Positions 1 to 10,505 of a DNA stretch of 22,673 bases are shown here, piece by piece. The stretch is from positions 1 through 22,673 of the forward strand of contig NZ_CAKQFJ010000029.1 of NCBI RefSeq assembly GCF_934230905.1, read 5' to 3'. Origin of the DNA: an uncultured Veillonella sp. (GTDB lineage: Bacteria > Bacillota > Negativicutes > Veillonellales > Veillonellaceae). Below the pieces are notes generated by a model. The model was not told the origin of the DNA. It was given only the letters and a program-made list of their open reading frames with translations, and searched no databases. Positions within the stretch are counted from its first letter, which is position 1, and each line of letters opens with the position of its first letter. Made by a program: the position numbers and the translations under genes.

Positions 1-87
1 GGTTTAAAACAAGGTGATGACCTTAGATTACAACAAGGCGAGGGGCCGGGATCTATTGTTACTGTTCGTAAGGTTAGAATTAGGTAG
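1..87 (+). CDS. C-terminal end of an upstream phage gene (partial)
   Basis: The first 28 codons of the window are open in frame 1 and end at a TAG at 85-87, six bases before the next start. The tail is basic (it ends VRKVRIR). It is too short to identify. By its place before the internal virion proteins in a T7-like order it could be the end of a tail-tube or other structural protein, but that is position only. Confidence 0.6.
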   Translation, partial: GLKQGDDLRLQQGEGPGSIVTVRKVRIR

Positions 88-93
88 GAATAT

Positions 94-2259
94 ATGAAAC
101 TTGTTAATTATGAAAGCGGTGAACGTTTAAATACAATCAATGGTGAGTTTAGACCTACAATTAATAGTGAAGCATTTGGAGTAAATCAAAGTGGTACAAA
201 TGCATTTGCAAAAGCACTTGATGATGCATCTAAAACGTGGCTTGAGATTGATAAGCAAAAAGATTATGTAAATGCAACTAATGCTATTAATGAATTTAAT
301 CAAAAAGTATCTGATTTGAAATACAACAAAGATAATGGGTTGATGTACCAAAAAGGTATGAATGCACAAAATATATTGCCTACATATTTAGAAGAAACAA
401 GAAAGTTACAAAATGATATTGCTTCTAAATATAATCTACGTACAACAGATGCAACCAATGCTTTTAACAAAGCGGTAGAAGCATCTAAAACTAATGATTT
501 AGATGGTATATCAAGATATATGCGTGGACAATATGAGGATGCGTTGAGCGTTGCCACACAAAATCAAATTAATAACCTTAATAACAATATATTGCAAACA
601 AGCGATATTAATCAGCAAATGAAAACACTAATGCTTACGGGGGATTTAATAGAAGCAACAGGAATGCAATTAGGGTTAGACAGTGAGCAAATCGCATCAA
701 AAAAGCAACAAAACTATGACCTTAACGCTAAAACTATGTTAGATAAGTCAGTCGCTGATAATAATTCTGATGAACTTAATAAACAACTTAATGCATTGAC
801 TGGTTTAGCTAGCGAAAATGCATTGACACCATATAGAAAAATGGCACAACAAATGGGGATAAACAAGATTGCGAATAATGAAAATGATTTCACTACTATC
901 CGAATGGCTGCAGGCGATGATGTAAATCGTGGCATGGAAATCATGGGTTCAAGAATACGTTCCCAAATGGAAGCTAAGAACAAGGAAGCTATGCAATCTG
1001 GTATTGGTGCTAATCAACATTTATGGAAGATAGCACAATATGCACATAATAAGTATGGTATCAACACGGAAATTGCATACAGACAGTTGTATGCAGAGGG
1101 TACAAAGGGTGGCGAACTTAGTCAATTAGCAAGAGAAAATCATAACTATGCAGGGTTAACTCAATCAGAACCAAATGGAGAAGAGAACAAACAACCAGAT
1201 GGAACAAATTATTACAAAATGTATAATTCTGATGAAGAGTTTGTAGATGATTGGATACCAAATTTTATTCAACCTATGGGTGCGTTGAATGCACAGAATG
1301 TAGACGAGTTTGCAGATAAGTTAAAAGCAGGCGGATATTATGGTGCAGATGCAGGCCGTTATAAAGAATTAATGAAAAATGCACCCATGACAAAAGGTGG
1401 ACAACCTATTTATTCTGAAGATCAGATTGAGAAGGCAGTTCAACAAGGCCGCGAGAATTATAAATCATGGCTTACAACACAGATGAATATCGAAGCCAAA
1501 CAGGCTAAAGATAGAATTATGTCAGCTAAAATTGTGTATAATCAATTACTCGCTAAAGGTGATTATGTAGGTGCATCCTCATATGCACACGCACAAGCAG
1601 CAGGTGCTATGACTGACATTGAAAAAGAAGCATGGAGTGGAACGGAAGCTGATATACGTCCTAAACTGGATGCTATATATGACCAAGGATTAAAATTCAA
1701 TGCAAAAGAGAAATTTGAACTAAAAAAATATGCTGAGACGCATACATATGAGGAAACAGTTGCACATGCACAAAGAGTATATCCTAATAAAATTATTGAT
1801 GACAGTACAGATGGAATGTTACTAGAAGCTAACGATGAAAGGCTGAAAGCTAGCAAAATTGATTTAACACCTTATGATAGTGAAATTCAAAGTGCTTTAC
1901 CTAATGATAAATCGTTAAGACCTAGTTTTGAATATGGAATTAAGCAAGAAATGTTGAGTAGAAAAGCTGACTTTGAAAGTAAACATGGAAGAGCACCTAC
2001 GGAGAGTGAAATGCACGATATATTCAACGGAGCACTAGCAACTCAAACCTTGCGTACTACCGAAAAACCATATTTTGGTGATGGTGATGATTATAGCTCG
2101 CCTATTAGTGCAGCAAGTAATAGAGCTATGGGTATTGTACATGTTGAGCCTGTTGGCAATCATTATGTACGTGTAACTTATCAAGATGGTTCTACAAGTG
2201 ATATTTATGAAAGCGTGTATAACAACATGCAAAGAAGATATAACGATAATGGAGATTAA
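94..2259 (+). CDS. Virion protein with GH73-like glucosaminidase domain
   Basis: This 721-residue phage protein is probably an internal or ejected virion protein that opens the peptidoglycan during DNA entry. Residues 1-300 are rich in Asn, Gln, Ala and Lys and look helical. Residues about 305-430 match the layout of FlgJ/GH73 glucosaminidases. A helix leads to a putative catalytic Glu335 (LYAEGTKGGELSQLARE), then an NYAGL segment like the family's N-x-F-G-I/L. After that come a Tyr-rich stretch (YYKMYNSDEEF), as in the family's 'Y.YxSxeeS' motif, and an LKAGGYYGAD segment like the usual C-terminal 'qxaGYatDp'. The rest is helical with no recognised domain. No signal peptide is seen, which fits delivery in the virion. 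It starts 6 bases after the previous stop, behind a TAGGTAGGAA purine stretch, and lies 2 bases before the giant gene. The domain call is from motif layout alone. A lysozyme-type fold other than GH73 remains possible. Confidence 0.72.
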   Translation: MKLVNYESGERLNTINGEFRPTINSEAFGVNQSGTNAFAKALDDASKTWLEIDKQKDYVNATNAINEFNQKVSDLKYNKDNGLMYQKGMNAQNILPTYLEETRKLQNDIASKYNLRTTDATNAFNKAVEASKTNDLDGISRYMRGQYEDALSVATQNQINNLNNNILQTSDINQQMKTLMLTGDLIEATGMQLGLDSEQIASKKQQNYDLNAKTMLDKSVADNNSDELNKQLNALTGLASENALTPYRKMAQQMGINKIANNENDFTTIRMAAGDDVNRGMEIMGSRIRSQMEAKNKEAMQSGIGANQHLWKIAQYAHNKYGINTEIAYRQLYAEGTKGGELSQLARENHNYAGLTQSEPNGEENKQPDGTNYYKMYNSDEEFVDDWIPNFIQPMGALNAQNVDEFADKLKAGGYYGADAGRYKELMKNAPMTKGGQPIYSEDQIEKAVQQGRENYKSWLTTQMNIEAKQAKDRIMSAKIVYNQLLAKGDYVGASSYAHAQAAGAMTDIEKEAWSGTEADIRPKLDAIYDQGLKFNAKEKFELKKYAETHTYEETVAHAQRVYPNKIIDDSTDGMLLEANDERLKASKIDLTPYDSEIQSALPNDKSLRPSFEYGIKQEMLSRKADFESKHGRAPTESEMHDIFNGALATQTLRTTEKPYFGDGDDYSSPISAASNRAMGIVHVEPVGNHYVRVTYQDGSTSDIYESVYNNMQRRYNDNGD

Positions 2260-2261
2260 TA

Positions 2262-5200
2262 ATGGCTGGACAAACGCTTGAACAAGAACGGCAAGAAGCA
2301 TTAGCCGTACAGAATGGTTATGTAAAAACTGCACCATCGTTTAGTGCTAATGCGGGGGTGCAATCTAAACCTACTGGCGGTTTTACAGAGTTGGGTAATG
2401 CAATAGGGAATGGTATCGATAATGCGATAAAAGTCGCTGATAACGCTATTGATGCTATTAAAGCTATTGCAACTACACCACGTGTTATGCAAGAAACAAA
2501 TGCTGATGGTACAACTACATATTATCCATTTGGGAAAGCTGATAACCCATATCAAGGCTTAGAACCTCTTGGGCAATCGTTACAAAAAGTACTACCTACT
2601 GGAGTTGTAAGTAACACAGATAGATTATTTTTGTATAGCAATGACAATCTACGTTATAACGAAGCTGTTAGAATGGGTAAGGTATTGGATATCAACCCAG
2701 ATATAATTATGCGTGGCGATGATAGAGCCTTTGAACGTGCTGATTATTTATCGAGACGAGTAGAACGTGGTGCAGTATTACAAGATATATATGATGAATT
2801 TCCAGAATTATATAAAGTAAAATATGGTTCGCAAGCAGAACAATTACAAGCTATCAATAATCTACAATCTGTTCGTGCTACAAAATCTACATTTGATGCA
2901 ATCCAACAAGGTATTTGGTCTATGAATGATCAGATGAAACTTGGTGATGTAGGATTTGAATTGGCACATACAACAGACCCAGAGCGTATTCAAGAGCTGA
3001 CTGCAGAAATGGAACGTTTGCAAAACAATCTAAAAGAGTATAGAACTTCTGACGGAACAAATCCATTACAAGAAATTCTAGGACAAACAGCAGCACAAAC
3101 ATATATGATGGGCAAGCAAGGCGGTGTAGGTGCAATTGTTGGGGCTGTAATTGGTGGTGCTATTGGTGGTTTAGCAACAAATGGTGCTGGCATTGGTGCA
3201 GGTGCATTAACAGGTGCTAAATGGGGCGGCGGTGCTGACATGGCATACGAAATGTACAAAATGGATTTTGGGAATAAATACCTAGAGCTCATTAACAAAA
3301 AAGATGCTAACGGCAATCGTGTGTACTCAAAAGATGAAGCCTACAAATATGCGATGACATATGCTGCAGCTGATACTGCTATTGAAATGGTATCTACACG
3401 TTTTATGCTTAAAGGCATAGGCAAGGTAGCACCTAAAGCGGTTATGTCAAAAGTATTACAAGGTGCTACCAGTGATACATTAGCAACATTTAATAGGGGC
3501 ATTGGCACTACTGTTGCACAAATGGCGAAAGCATCTGTTAAGGCTGGCGGTTCTGAATTGGTTGAAGAGGGCTTGCAAGACATTAACGAGAAATTCCAAC
3601 ACAACCTTTACCGCAATGATAATGACCCAGAGGGTGTATATTCCATAGGCGATATGGCGGTAGGTGCAGGGAGTGCAATGTTACAAGCCTTACCTGCAGT
3701 TATTGGTTTAGGTGCGATTGGTGGCGGTATTAGTGGCATCCACACCATGAAAGCGTTCCATGAATTTCAAAAGTTAACACCAGAAGAACAACAACACGCA
3801 ATCATGGCTGAGCAAAATCGAAATGGTGCAGCTATTATGCAAGCATTAAAGCAAGACGCAGTATCAAGCAAAATGGCAGAAGAAAACCCTGAACTATACG
3901 GAAGAATTGTACAAGCACAGGGTGATAATGTAGGTGTATCTACTGCATATGTAAATGTCAATGAAATGGCAGAAACCGAAGAAGGGCAACAAGCTATTAA
4001 GAATATGATTGATAGCGGGTTGGTAACGCAAGAGGAAGTATCCAAAAGCATTGAAGCTAACGCAGATATTCCTGTACCAATTGGGAAATATGCACAATTA
4101 AGCGGTGGCTTGACGGAAGAGACTGTAAAGGCACTAGAAGAAAGTACATACTTTACTCGTGGCGGTATGTCTATGAAAACCCTCGAACGTGCAAAAGCGG
4201 AAGTAGAAGCCTTCAATAATAATCTAGTTGATGCAACAGAAAAGAAAGCTGAACGAGTTAAAGAAAGCATTATCCGTGATGAATTTGAAGATGCAAACGA
4301 TGTAGATCGCGAAGTACTAGACCAAGTATTCTCTAATCCTACGCAAGTTAAACAAGCGTACAATAACTTGTACAAAAACCTAGTGCAAGATTATCGAGAA
4401 AACTATGCAAGCGACTTTGACAATATGGATAATGATATTAAAGAAGCTACGGCAAGTGGTGTAGAGCCACAATGGTTGACTGATTACAAGTCTAATAATG
4501 GCGGTAAAGCACCACGCACGAATGCAGAACGTAGACGTGCAGCATTTCATTCAAGCGTGGCAAAAGCACAAACTGCATTTGCTGATAATACGGAAGCACT
4601 TAACCAAAGCAATATCCATCATGCTGATATGGAGCATACGCTACAACAAATTGAAAGCCTTGAGAGATTGCATGATAAGATTTTCACATTAGCGGATAAC
4701 GATATAGCGTTACGGATGCAATTATCCAAGAGTGGATACGATGTGTATAACAAAGTTGTTAAAGCTATCGGTGAAAGTACCGATAGAAAACAACGTGAAA
4801 CGGCAAAAGCTAATGCGTTGTTAATGGCACAACATGCTGATGTAATGGCACAATATATGCGACAAATGGGCCGTGGTGGTTATACCGCTATGGATTATTT
4901 GCGTGATAGCGTGCGTATCAATATGAGTGGTGAAACTAAATCTACTAATGGTTTAAATCAAACAACACAAGGTGATGCTAAACTTTCTAGCGACCAAGCA
5001 GATTGGGTAAATACATTAAAAAATTATAATCCTAAATCTAATGCAACTGTAAAGGTAATGGACACACCATTGGTATTGCAAATGATTGGTGGTCATAATT
5101 ATGATGTTGTAATTAAACAAGCTAAGATTGCAACTATTTTACAGGAACATCCTGAAATCACTTTAAATGAGATGGAACAGTTGCCATTTGCACTAGCTGA

Positions 5201-8200
5201 CCCAATAGCAATATTTAGATCTAGTACAGTAAAAGATAGTATTGTTGTGATGGCTGAACTAAAGGGAAACAATGGTTTAAATATTGTTATTCCTATGCAG
5301 TTAAATAAAGAAAAGCGTAATAATACGATTGTATATAGTTTAGTTAATAGCGTTTACACAAAAGATACTGCTGATAACAAATGGTATCAAGATTATTTAG
5401 AAAACCCTAAATTTGGAACACCATTATATGTAAACGAAAAAAAAGCCACTAATTGGTATTTGGCAGAGGGGCTCTCATTGCCCCAAGCGAATTACCACAT
5501 TAGTGACTTCTTTAACAAAAGTATACCAAATGAAAAAGATTTATACAACTTAAAAAAATCTTACGGATTTAAACTGTATCAATCCGCATGGCATGGTTCG
5601 CCGTATGACTTTGATGAATTTGATTTAGGCAGTATCGGTGGTGGTTTAGGAACACAAGCATTTGGTTGGGGGCTATATTTTACTGAAAATAAAAATGTAG
5701 CTGAAAAATATAAAGTAGAACGTAAATCTAAAAATAAATTCACTTTAAATGGTAACGATATACCAATTGAGTATGCACCTGTTATCAATCAGATATTTGG
5801 TGGCATTAATGTAGAGAATAACAAAGAAAATCTATTAAAACGCTTAACTTCTCATAGAGAGGATGAACAAAGTAATTTAGATATAGTTACTAAAAATCTG
5901 AATGAATTAGAAGGTGTTTCAGATTTTATAGCACAAAATAATAGATTTGCTATTAATAAACTACCAACACTTGTTGATGATAAATTTGAACGAATGGCAA
6001 CTGTTATATTAAACGATGCTAAAACCAAAGCTAAATCTGATAACAAGAAAGTGAATAAAGAGTATCTACTTGACGCTATCGAGGAAGAGCGAAAAAAATA
6101 CAATAAGCATTATATTTTTTATAATGATATCGTTTCAAAAATTTCGTATCTAATTGATAACATTGATAATTTTGAAGTAACTTCTGTTTACAAACCAACA
6201 CTATATAATGTTGAAATTCCAGATACAGACACAATGTTAGATTACTCAAAACCAATTAACGAACAGTCGGAATATGTTTTAAACAAAATAAAACAATTAG
6301 ATCCGACTGACATTAATAAAACTGGTAAGGAATTTTATAATGATTTGTCAGAACGTTTAGGTGGCGACAAAAACGCATCTCTTAAATTAAACGAGTTAGG
6401 TATAAAAGGGATTAAATACAAACATGGTCTTAGTCATAATTTTGTAGTATTTGATGATAAAGCAATCAAAGTCATTGAAAAGTACAACCAATCTGTTAAT
6501 GGCATGACAGAGATTATGAGTGATGGTGAACGAATTATCAACATTTTCAAAACCGCAGATAGAAGTACATTTTTACACGAAATGGGCCATGTATTCTTTG
6601 ATGATATCCAAAAACTAGCATCTATGGACAATGCGCCTAAACAATTACTTGATGATTGGAATACGCTTAAAGAGTGGAGCGGTTGGGTTGATGGCGAAAA
6701 CGTAGACAATACCAAAGCACACGAGAAATTTGCACGAGGTTGGGAAAGCTACTTGCGAAGTGGTGAAGCACCAACAAAAGGACTACAACGTGTGTTCCGT
6801 CAATTCTCTAAATGGTTAACTCGTATTTATCGCAGTGTACAACGTTTAGGCGGTGAAGTACCATCTGACATTAAAGATATAATGGCACGTATGATAGCTA
6901 CGCAAGATGACATTGAAAACTACGCACATGAGCAAGCATTAGAACAATTTGAAAACACAAAATTGTATCAACAGTTGAGTGAAACCGGACAGGCACGAGT
7001 ACAAGGATATATCGCCGATATTAAAGAAAAAACCAAAGAACGTGTAATGCGTAAGTACATGAAAGAGTTAGATAATCGACCTATTAAAGAATGGGAAGAT
7101 GTGAAAGACAATGTAGAAAAAGAAATTGGAGAACGATTAGCCGAAGATTATCCTATTTACAAAGAGCATAGACGATATATTGCATTGGGTGCTGGTGCAT
7201 TGGAAAATACTCAATATCGAACTATTGAGGGGTTAGAAAAGGCGGAACGTGAGGAAACTGGCAGTACTTACGATGAAGCAGTAGCACAGGAAATGGAAAA
7301 TGCTAGAAATGAATTTGTTAATGATCCGAATGCTGGCAAATCTAATCAAGAAATAGCCGAAGAAATGCTACTATCTAATCAAGGGCAAATGGAACTTACT
7401 CAAGAGGAAGCACGCTTGATTAAGGCACATACCAATAAAGACCTTGCTAGGAACTGGGAACTACTAAGCAAATTACAAAAGCTAGACCCTAACAGTGAAA
7501 ATCTTGATGAAGAATTGAAACCAATTGAAAAAGAATTGACGAAATCTGAACGCATCAAGAAAGACCATGCAAGGGTAGCACAGGAATTAGGCAGTGTATC
7601 TAAAGAACTTGATACTGCACAAGAACGCATTGAAAACCTAAAAGCACAGTTACAAGAACGCATTGATGCGGTGCGTGCAATTCGTGATGGTGGATTTGGT
7701 ACTATTCCGAAATACATGGAACGTGCTAAAAGAGAATTAGGTGATTTGACATTATCTCAAGCTAGCCAGTACAAGAAATACCAAAATCAAGCCGTGAGAG
7801 ATGGCAAGAAAGCGGATAGTGCATTGGCTGTTGGTAAGGTTGACGAAGCATTATATGCTAAACAATCTCAAATGCTAAATCAAGCAAGAGCAAGAGTAGC
7901 GTTTGAAAATTCAAAAGCTATTAAGAAACTACGCACTAAACTATTAGACCAATTAGGCAGAATGACACGAAGTCAAAACCCTATCATGATTGAGCCTAAC
8001 ATGCGTTATTTCTACACGCATATGGCATACCAAATGGGATTGACTAAGTATGATGGCTTAAAACCTGTTGATGGCTTTGATATGATGGCCGTAATTAAAG
8101 CGCTCGATGCAGATGCTGATATTATGGGCGATAATGAAGCGACTGTAGAACTTGAAGATTGGGTAAAAGCAATGTTTACCGCTCAATCACCTAGAATGTT

Positions 8201-10499
8201 TAGCACCCTAAAAATGAGCGAACTCGAACAGTTAGAGGAACTCATGACAGGAATGTACAAAAGTGGCAGAACTCAATATGAGGGAAGTACACTAATTGAT
8301 GAAAAGGGTAATAACGTTATATTTGATGAAGCTATATTCCAAATCATTGATAAGGCAGCAGAAACATTTGGCAGAGATAATGGAAATGTATTCAATGAGT
8401 TAAACAACAGAAGCCGTGCAGATGCATTGGCTAATACGTTGAATAACTTTCATCTATCATTATTGAAAGCTGAAACATTCTTACGTAGATTGGACGGCGG
8501 AAAGAATGGGCCTGCAGTTAGATATATCTATGACCCAATTGATAAAGCTACTCGAAAATTCAATGAGTACCAAGAAAAATCTATGTACAGATTGGCTAGA
8601 GATGTAAAAGCGGTATATTCTAAGAAACAACTTTTTGATGTTCGCAATGATCATCTCTATAACGTAGGCGAATTACGGAATGTTACCAAAGAGCAAATCA
8701 TCATGCTTGCCTTGAATTGGGGAACAGAAAAGAATAGGCAGCGTGCATTAGAAACTATCCAAAGTAATGAAGTAGAAATGGAGAGAGCGTTCCAAGAATA
8801 CATGACGGATAAGGATTGGGAGTTTGTTATCCGCACATGGGAACACATTAATTCATTCTATGAAGAGCGTAGTAAGGTTCAAGAGGAACTTTACGGAAAT
8901 CCTTTGAAGAAAGAAAAAGGTATTACATTTACAATTGGCGGTAGAGAAATTCAAGGTCAATATTTCCCTATTGTGTACAATCCTAAAGTAAGTGCTAAAG
9001 TATCTGATTTTGAAACAGAGGATATTGCTAAAACGATGATTGCTAGTAATGCAATCTTTGGTACAGGTATGGGTGCTACCAAATCACGTTTGGATGTAGT
9101 GAAAGGTAAATCCTTAATGCTTGATTTCGATGTTATTCCTAATGCTATTACGGAAGCTATTAATCACGTTACTATGCGTAAAGCAGTAACGGATGTGAAT
9201 AAGTTAGTCGGTAATAGCCGTTTCCAAGAATACATCGTTGATAAATTTGGTATGGAAACCTACCAATTCTTGCGTACATGGGTTAGAGATAACTGGAAAG
9301 ATGAAGCAGCAAAACTCGATGCATGGGGTAGATTGGTAATGACATTAAAGAAAAATACCTCTACCGCAGTTATGGCCGGACGTGTATCAGTAGCATTACA
9401 AAATGCATTAAACATTCCTGTTGCTATGTATCGTATCGGTGTAGGTAATACACTCAAAGCTATTAGCGATGCAGGCATGGGGTTCTATGGTGTAGGTACG
9501 GCTAAGTACAACGCAACACGTGATTTTGTATTATCTCAATCAATCTTTATGCGTGAACGTGTTCAAACACTAGATAAGGATTTGAAACAGGGCTTATCCA
9601 TTGAGGGTAAAGGTTTACGCATTGGTGATACAAATATCGGTGGTTATAAAGGTGAACAACTAGCTAATATCCGTGATGATATTAATCAAATGGGTTTTAG
9701 ACTGTTAACAGAAACTGATTTTGCATTGTCAATTCCTATATGGAAATTCGCATACGATAACAAAGTACTGGAATTACAAAGTGTTGAGGGAGTAACACCA
9801 GAGTTTATAGAACAGGAAGCTATTAGTGCTGGTGATAGAGCCGTGAGAGATATATTTGGTAGCGGTGATACAAAAGATAGTGCAGGCATCCAACGTTCAA
9901 GGAATGCATTTTCTCAATTATTTGTACCATTCTATTCTTACGCTAATACGTTATATAACATTCTTGCTGAGGGTTCTTATGCGTTAAAAGACCAAAGAAA
10001 TTATGGACAATTTGTACGTATGATTTGGTGGACTTTAATCGCACAGGCATTAGGAATGATGGCATATAAAGCTATGACAAATGGAGATGATGACAAGCCA
10101 GAGGATTTAGTAAAATCGTTTGTTGAAGAGTTAGCATCTCAATCTATTATGGGTGTACCGATTGTACGTGATGTTGCTAATATGACGATGCGTAACATAT
10201 TAGGTGAAAAGTCATTTGGTAAAACTAATTCTGTTATAGCTACATCCATTGTGGATAAACTACAAGATATATACACGGCTATTAATTCTAAGAAGAAAGA
10301 TGCAACGGATATAGGTAGAAGCTTATCGCAAGTATCGAACCGCATCATAGGTTTTAGCGATACAATCACAGATGGATTATGGACATTATCTAAATTTGCA
10401 TTAACCGATACAGATGCAAAATTAGAGGATGTTATCATGTCTATCATTTTAGATAAAAAGCTAAAAGACAAAAAATCCAAAAAGAAAGACAAGCATTAA
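2262..10499 (+). CDS. Giant polyvalent virion protein: MuF-C, ART and zincin domains
   Basis: This 2745-residue protein is probably packaged and ejected with the DNA. The RBS is GGAG at 2251-2254. Visible parts, in order:
- two Gly/Ala-rich hydrophobic segments near residues 287-326 and 466-492, possible membrane-inserting regions;
- helical stretches;
- a MuF C-terminal-like domain about 925-1085, with the 'ilqeHPeitl..meqlP.alaDP' pattern;
- an ADP-ribosyltransferase-like domain about 1104-1415, with AWHGSP (His1111), FGWGLYFTE (Tyr1139) and the closing GIKGIKY...NFVVFDD signature;
- a zincin-like metallopeptidase motif, HEMGH (1439-1443), with a downstream HEKFARGWE in which Glu1488 could be the third zinc ligand;
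- a charged coiled coil about 1750-1820;
- a C-terminal region (about 2545-2610) with aromatic and hydrophobic segments that recurs in such proteins.
The domain set is that of the phage 'polyvalent' proteins, thought to modify host targets after injection. Membrane transit, substrates and activity are inferred. The third ART catalytic residue was not assigned. Confidence 0.85.
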   Translation: MAGQTLEQERQEALAVQNGYVKTAPSFSANAGVQSKPTGGFTELGNAIGNGIDNAIKVADNAIDAIKAIATTPRVMQETNADGTTTYYPFGKADNPYQGLEPLGQSLQKVLPTGVVSNTDRLFLYSNDNLRYNEAVRMGKVLDINPDIIMRGDDRAFERADYLSRRVERGAVLQDIYDEFPELYKVKYGSQAEQLQAINNLQSVRATKSTFDAIQQGIWSMNDQMKLGDVGFELAHTTDPERIQELTAEMERLQNNLKEYRTSDGTNPLQEILGQTAAQTYMMGKQGGVGAIVGAVIGGAIGGLATNGAGIGAGALTGAKWGGGADMAYEMYKMDFGNKYLELINKKDANGNRVYSKDEAYKYAMTYAAADTAIEMVSTRFMLKGIGKVAPKAVMSKVLQGATSDTLATFNRGIGTTVAQMAKASVKAGGSELVEEGLQDINEKFQHNLYRNDNDPEGVYSIGDMAVGAGSAMLQALPAVIGLGAIGGGISGIHTMKAFHEFQKLTPEEQQHAIMAEQNRNGAAIMQALKQDAVSSKMAEENPELYGRIVQAQGDNVGVSTAYVNVNEMAETEEGQQAIKNMIDSGLVTQEEVSKSIEANADIPVPIGKYAQLSGGLTEETVKALEESTYFTRGGMSMKTLERAKAEVEAFNNNLVDATEKKAERVKESIIRDEFEDANDVDREVLDQVFSNPTQVKQAYNNLYKNLVQDYRENYASDFDNMDNDIKEATASGVEPQWLTDYKSNNGGKAPRTNAERRRAAFHSSVAKAQTAFADNTEALNQSNIHHADMEHTLQQIESLERLHDKIFTLADNDIALRMQLSKSGYDVYNKVVKAIGESTDRKQRETAKANALLMAQHADVMAQYMRQMGRGGYTAMDYLRDSVRINMSGETKSTNGLNQTTQGDAKLSSDQADWVNTLKNYNPKSNATVKVMDTPLVLQMIGGHNYDVVIKQAKIATILQEHPEITLNEMEQLPFALADPIAIFRSSTVKDSIVVMAELKGNNGLNIVIPMQLNKEKRNNTIVYSLVNSVYTKDTADNKWYQDYLENPKFGTPLYVNEKKATNWYLAEGLSLPQANYHISDFFNKSIPNEKDLYNLKKSYGFKLYQSAWHGSPYDFDEFDLGSIGGGLGTQAFGWGLYFTENKNVAEKYKVERKSKNKFTLNGNDIPIEYAPVINQIFGGINVENNKENLLKRLTSHREDEQSNLDIVTKNLNELEGVSDFIAQNNRFAINKLPTLVDDKFERMATVILNDAKTKAKSDNKKVNKEYLLDAIEEERKKYNKHYIFYNDIVSKISYLIDNIDNFEVTSVYKPTLYNVEIPDTDTMLDYSKPINEQSEYVLNKIKQLDPTDINKTGKEFYNDLSERLGGDKNASLKLNELGIKGIKYKHGLSHNFVVFDDKAIKVIEKYNQSVNGMTEIMSDGERIINIFKTADRSTFLHEMGHVFFDDIQKLASMDNAPKQLLDDWNTLKEWSGWVDGENVDNTKAHEKFARGWESYLRSGEAPTKGLQRVFRQFSKWLTRIYRSVQRLGGEVPSDIKDIMARMIATQDDIENYAHEQALEQFENTKLYQQLSETGQARVQGYIADIKEKTKERVMRKYMKELDNRPIKEWEDVKDNVEKEIGERLAEDYPIYKEHRRYIALGAGALENTQYRTIEGLEKAEREETGSTYDEAVAQEMENARNEFVNDPNAGKSNQEIAEEMLLSNQGQMELTQEEARLIKAHTNKDLARNWELLSKLQKLDPNSENLDEELKPIEKELTKSERIKKDHARVAQELGSVSKELDTAQERIENLKAQLQERIDAVRAIRDGGFGTIPKYMERAKRELGDLTLSQASQYKKYQNQAVRDGKKADSALAVGKVDEALYAKQSQMLNQARARVAFENSKAIKKLRTKLLDQLGRMTRSQNPIMIEPNMRYFYTHMAYQMGLTKYDGLKPVDGFDMMAVIKALDADADIMGDNEATVELEDWVKAMFTAQSPRMFSTLKMSELEQLEELMTGMYKSGRTQYEGSTLIDEKGNNVIFDEAIFQIIDKAAETFGRDNGNVFNELNNRSRADALANTLNNFHLSLLKAETFLRRLDGGKNGPAVRYIYDPIDKATRKFNEYQEKSMYRLARDVKAVYSKKQLFDVRNDHLYNVGELRNVTKEQIIMLALNWGTEKNRQRALETIQSNEVEMERAFQEYMTDKDWEFVIRTWEHINSFYEERSKVQEELYGNPLKKEKGITFTIGGREIQGQYFPIVYNPKVSAKVSDFETEDIAKTMIASNAIFGTGMGATKSRLDVVKGKSLMLDFDVIPNAITEAINHVTMRKAVTDVNKLVGNSRFQEYIVDKFGMETYQFLRTWVRDNWKDEAAKLDAWGRLVMTLKKNTSTAVMAGRVSVALQNALNIPVAMYRIGVGNTLKAISDAGMGFYGVGTAKYNATRDFVLSQSIFMRERVQTLDKDLKQGLSIEGKGLRIGDTNIGGYKGEQLANIRDDINQMGFRLLTETDFALSIPIWKFAYDNKVLELQSVEGVTPEFIEQEAISAGDRAVRDIFGSGDTKDSAGIQRSRNAFSQLFVPFYSYANTLYNILAEGSYALKDQRNYGQFVRMIWWTLIAQALGMMAYKAMTNGDDDKPEDLVKSFVEELASQSIMGVPIVRDVANMTMRNILGEKSFGKTNSVIATSIVDKLQDIYTAINSKKKDATDIGRSLSQVSNRIIGFSDTITDGLWTLSKFALTDTDAKLEDVIMSIILDKKLKDKKSKKKDKH

Positions 10500-10505
10500 T
10501 AAATA

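Noticed and set aside
3767..4375. 202-codon open frame on the - strand inside the giant gene
   Set aside because: It is opposite a gene with clear domains, and its Ser-, Leu- and Ala-rich protein is typical of antisense shadows.
4498..4692. 64-codon open frame on the + strand inside the giant gene
   Set aside because: It lies wholly inside the 2745-codon gene in another frame, has no RBS, and its protein is biased in composition; it is a shadow.
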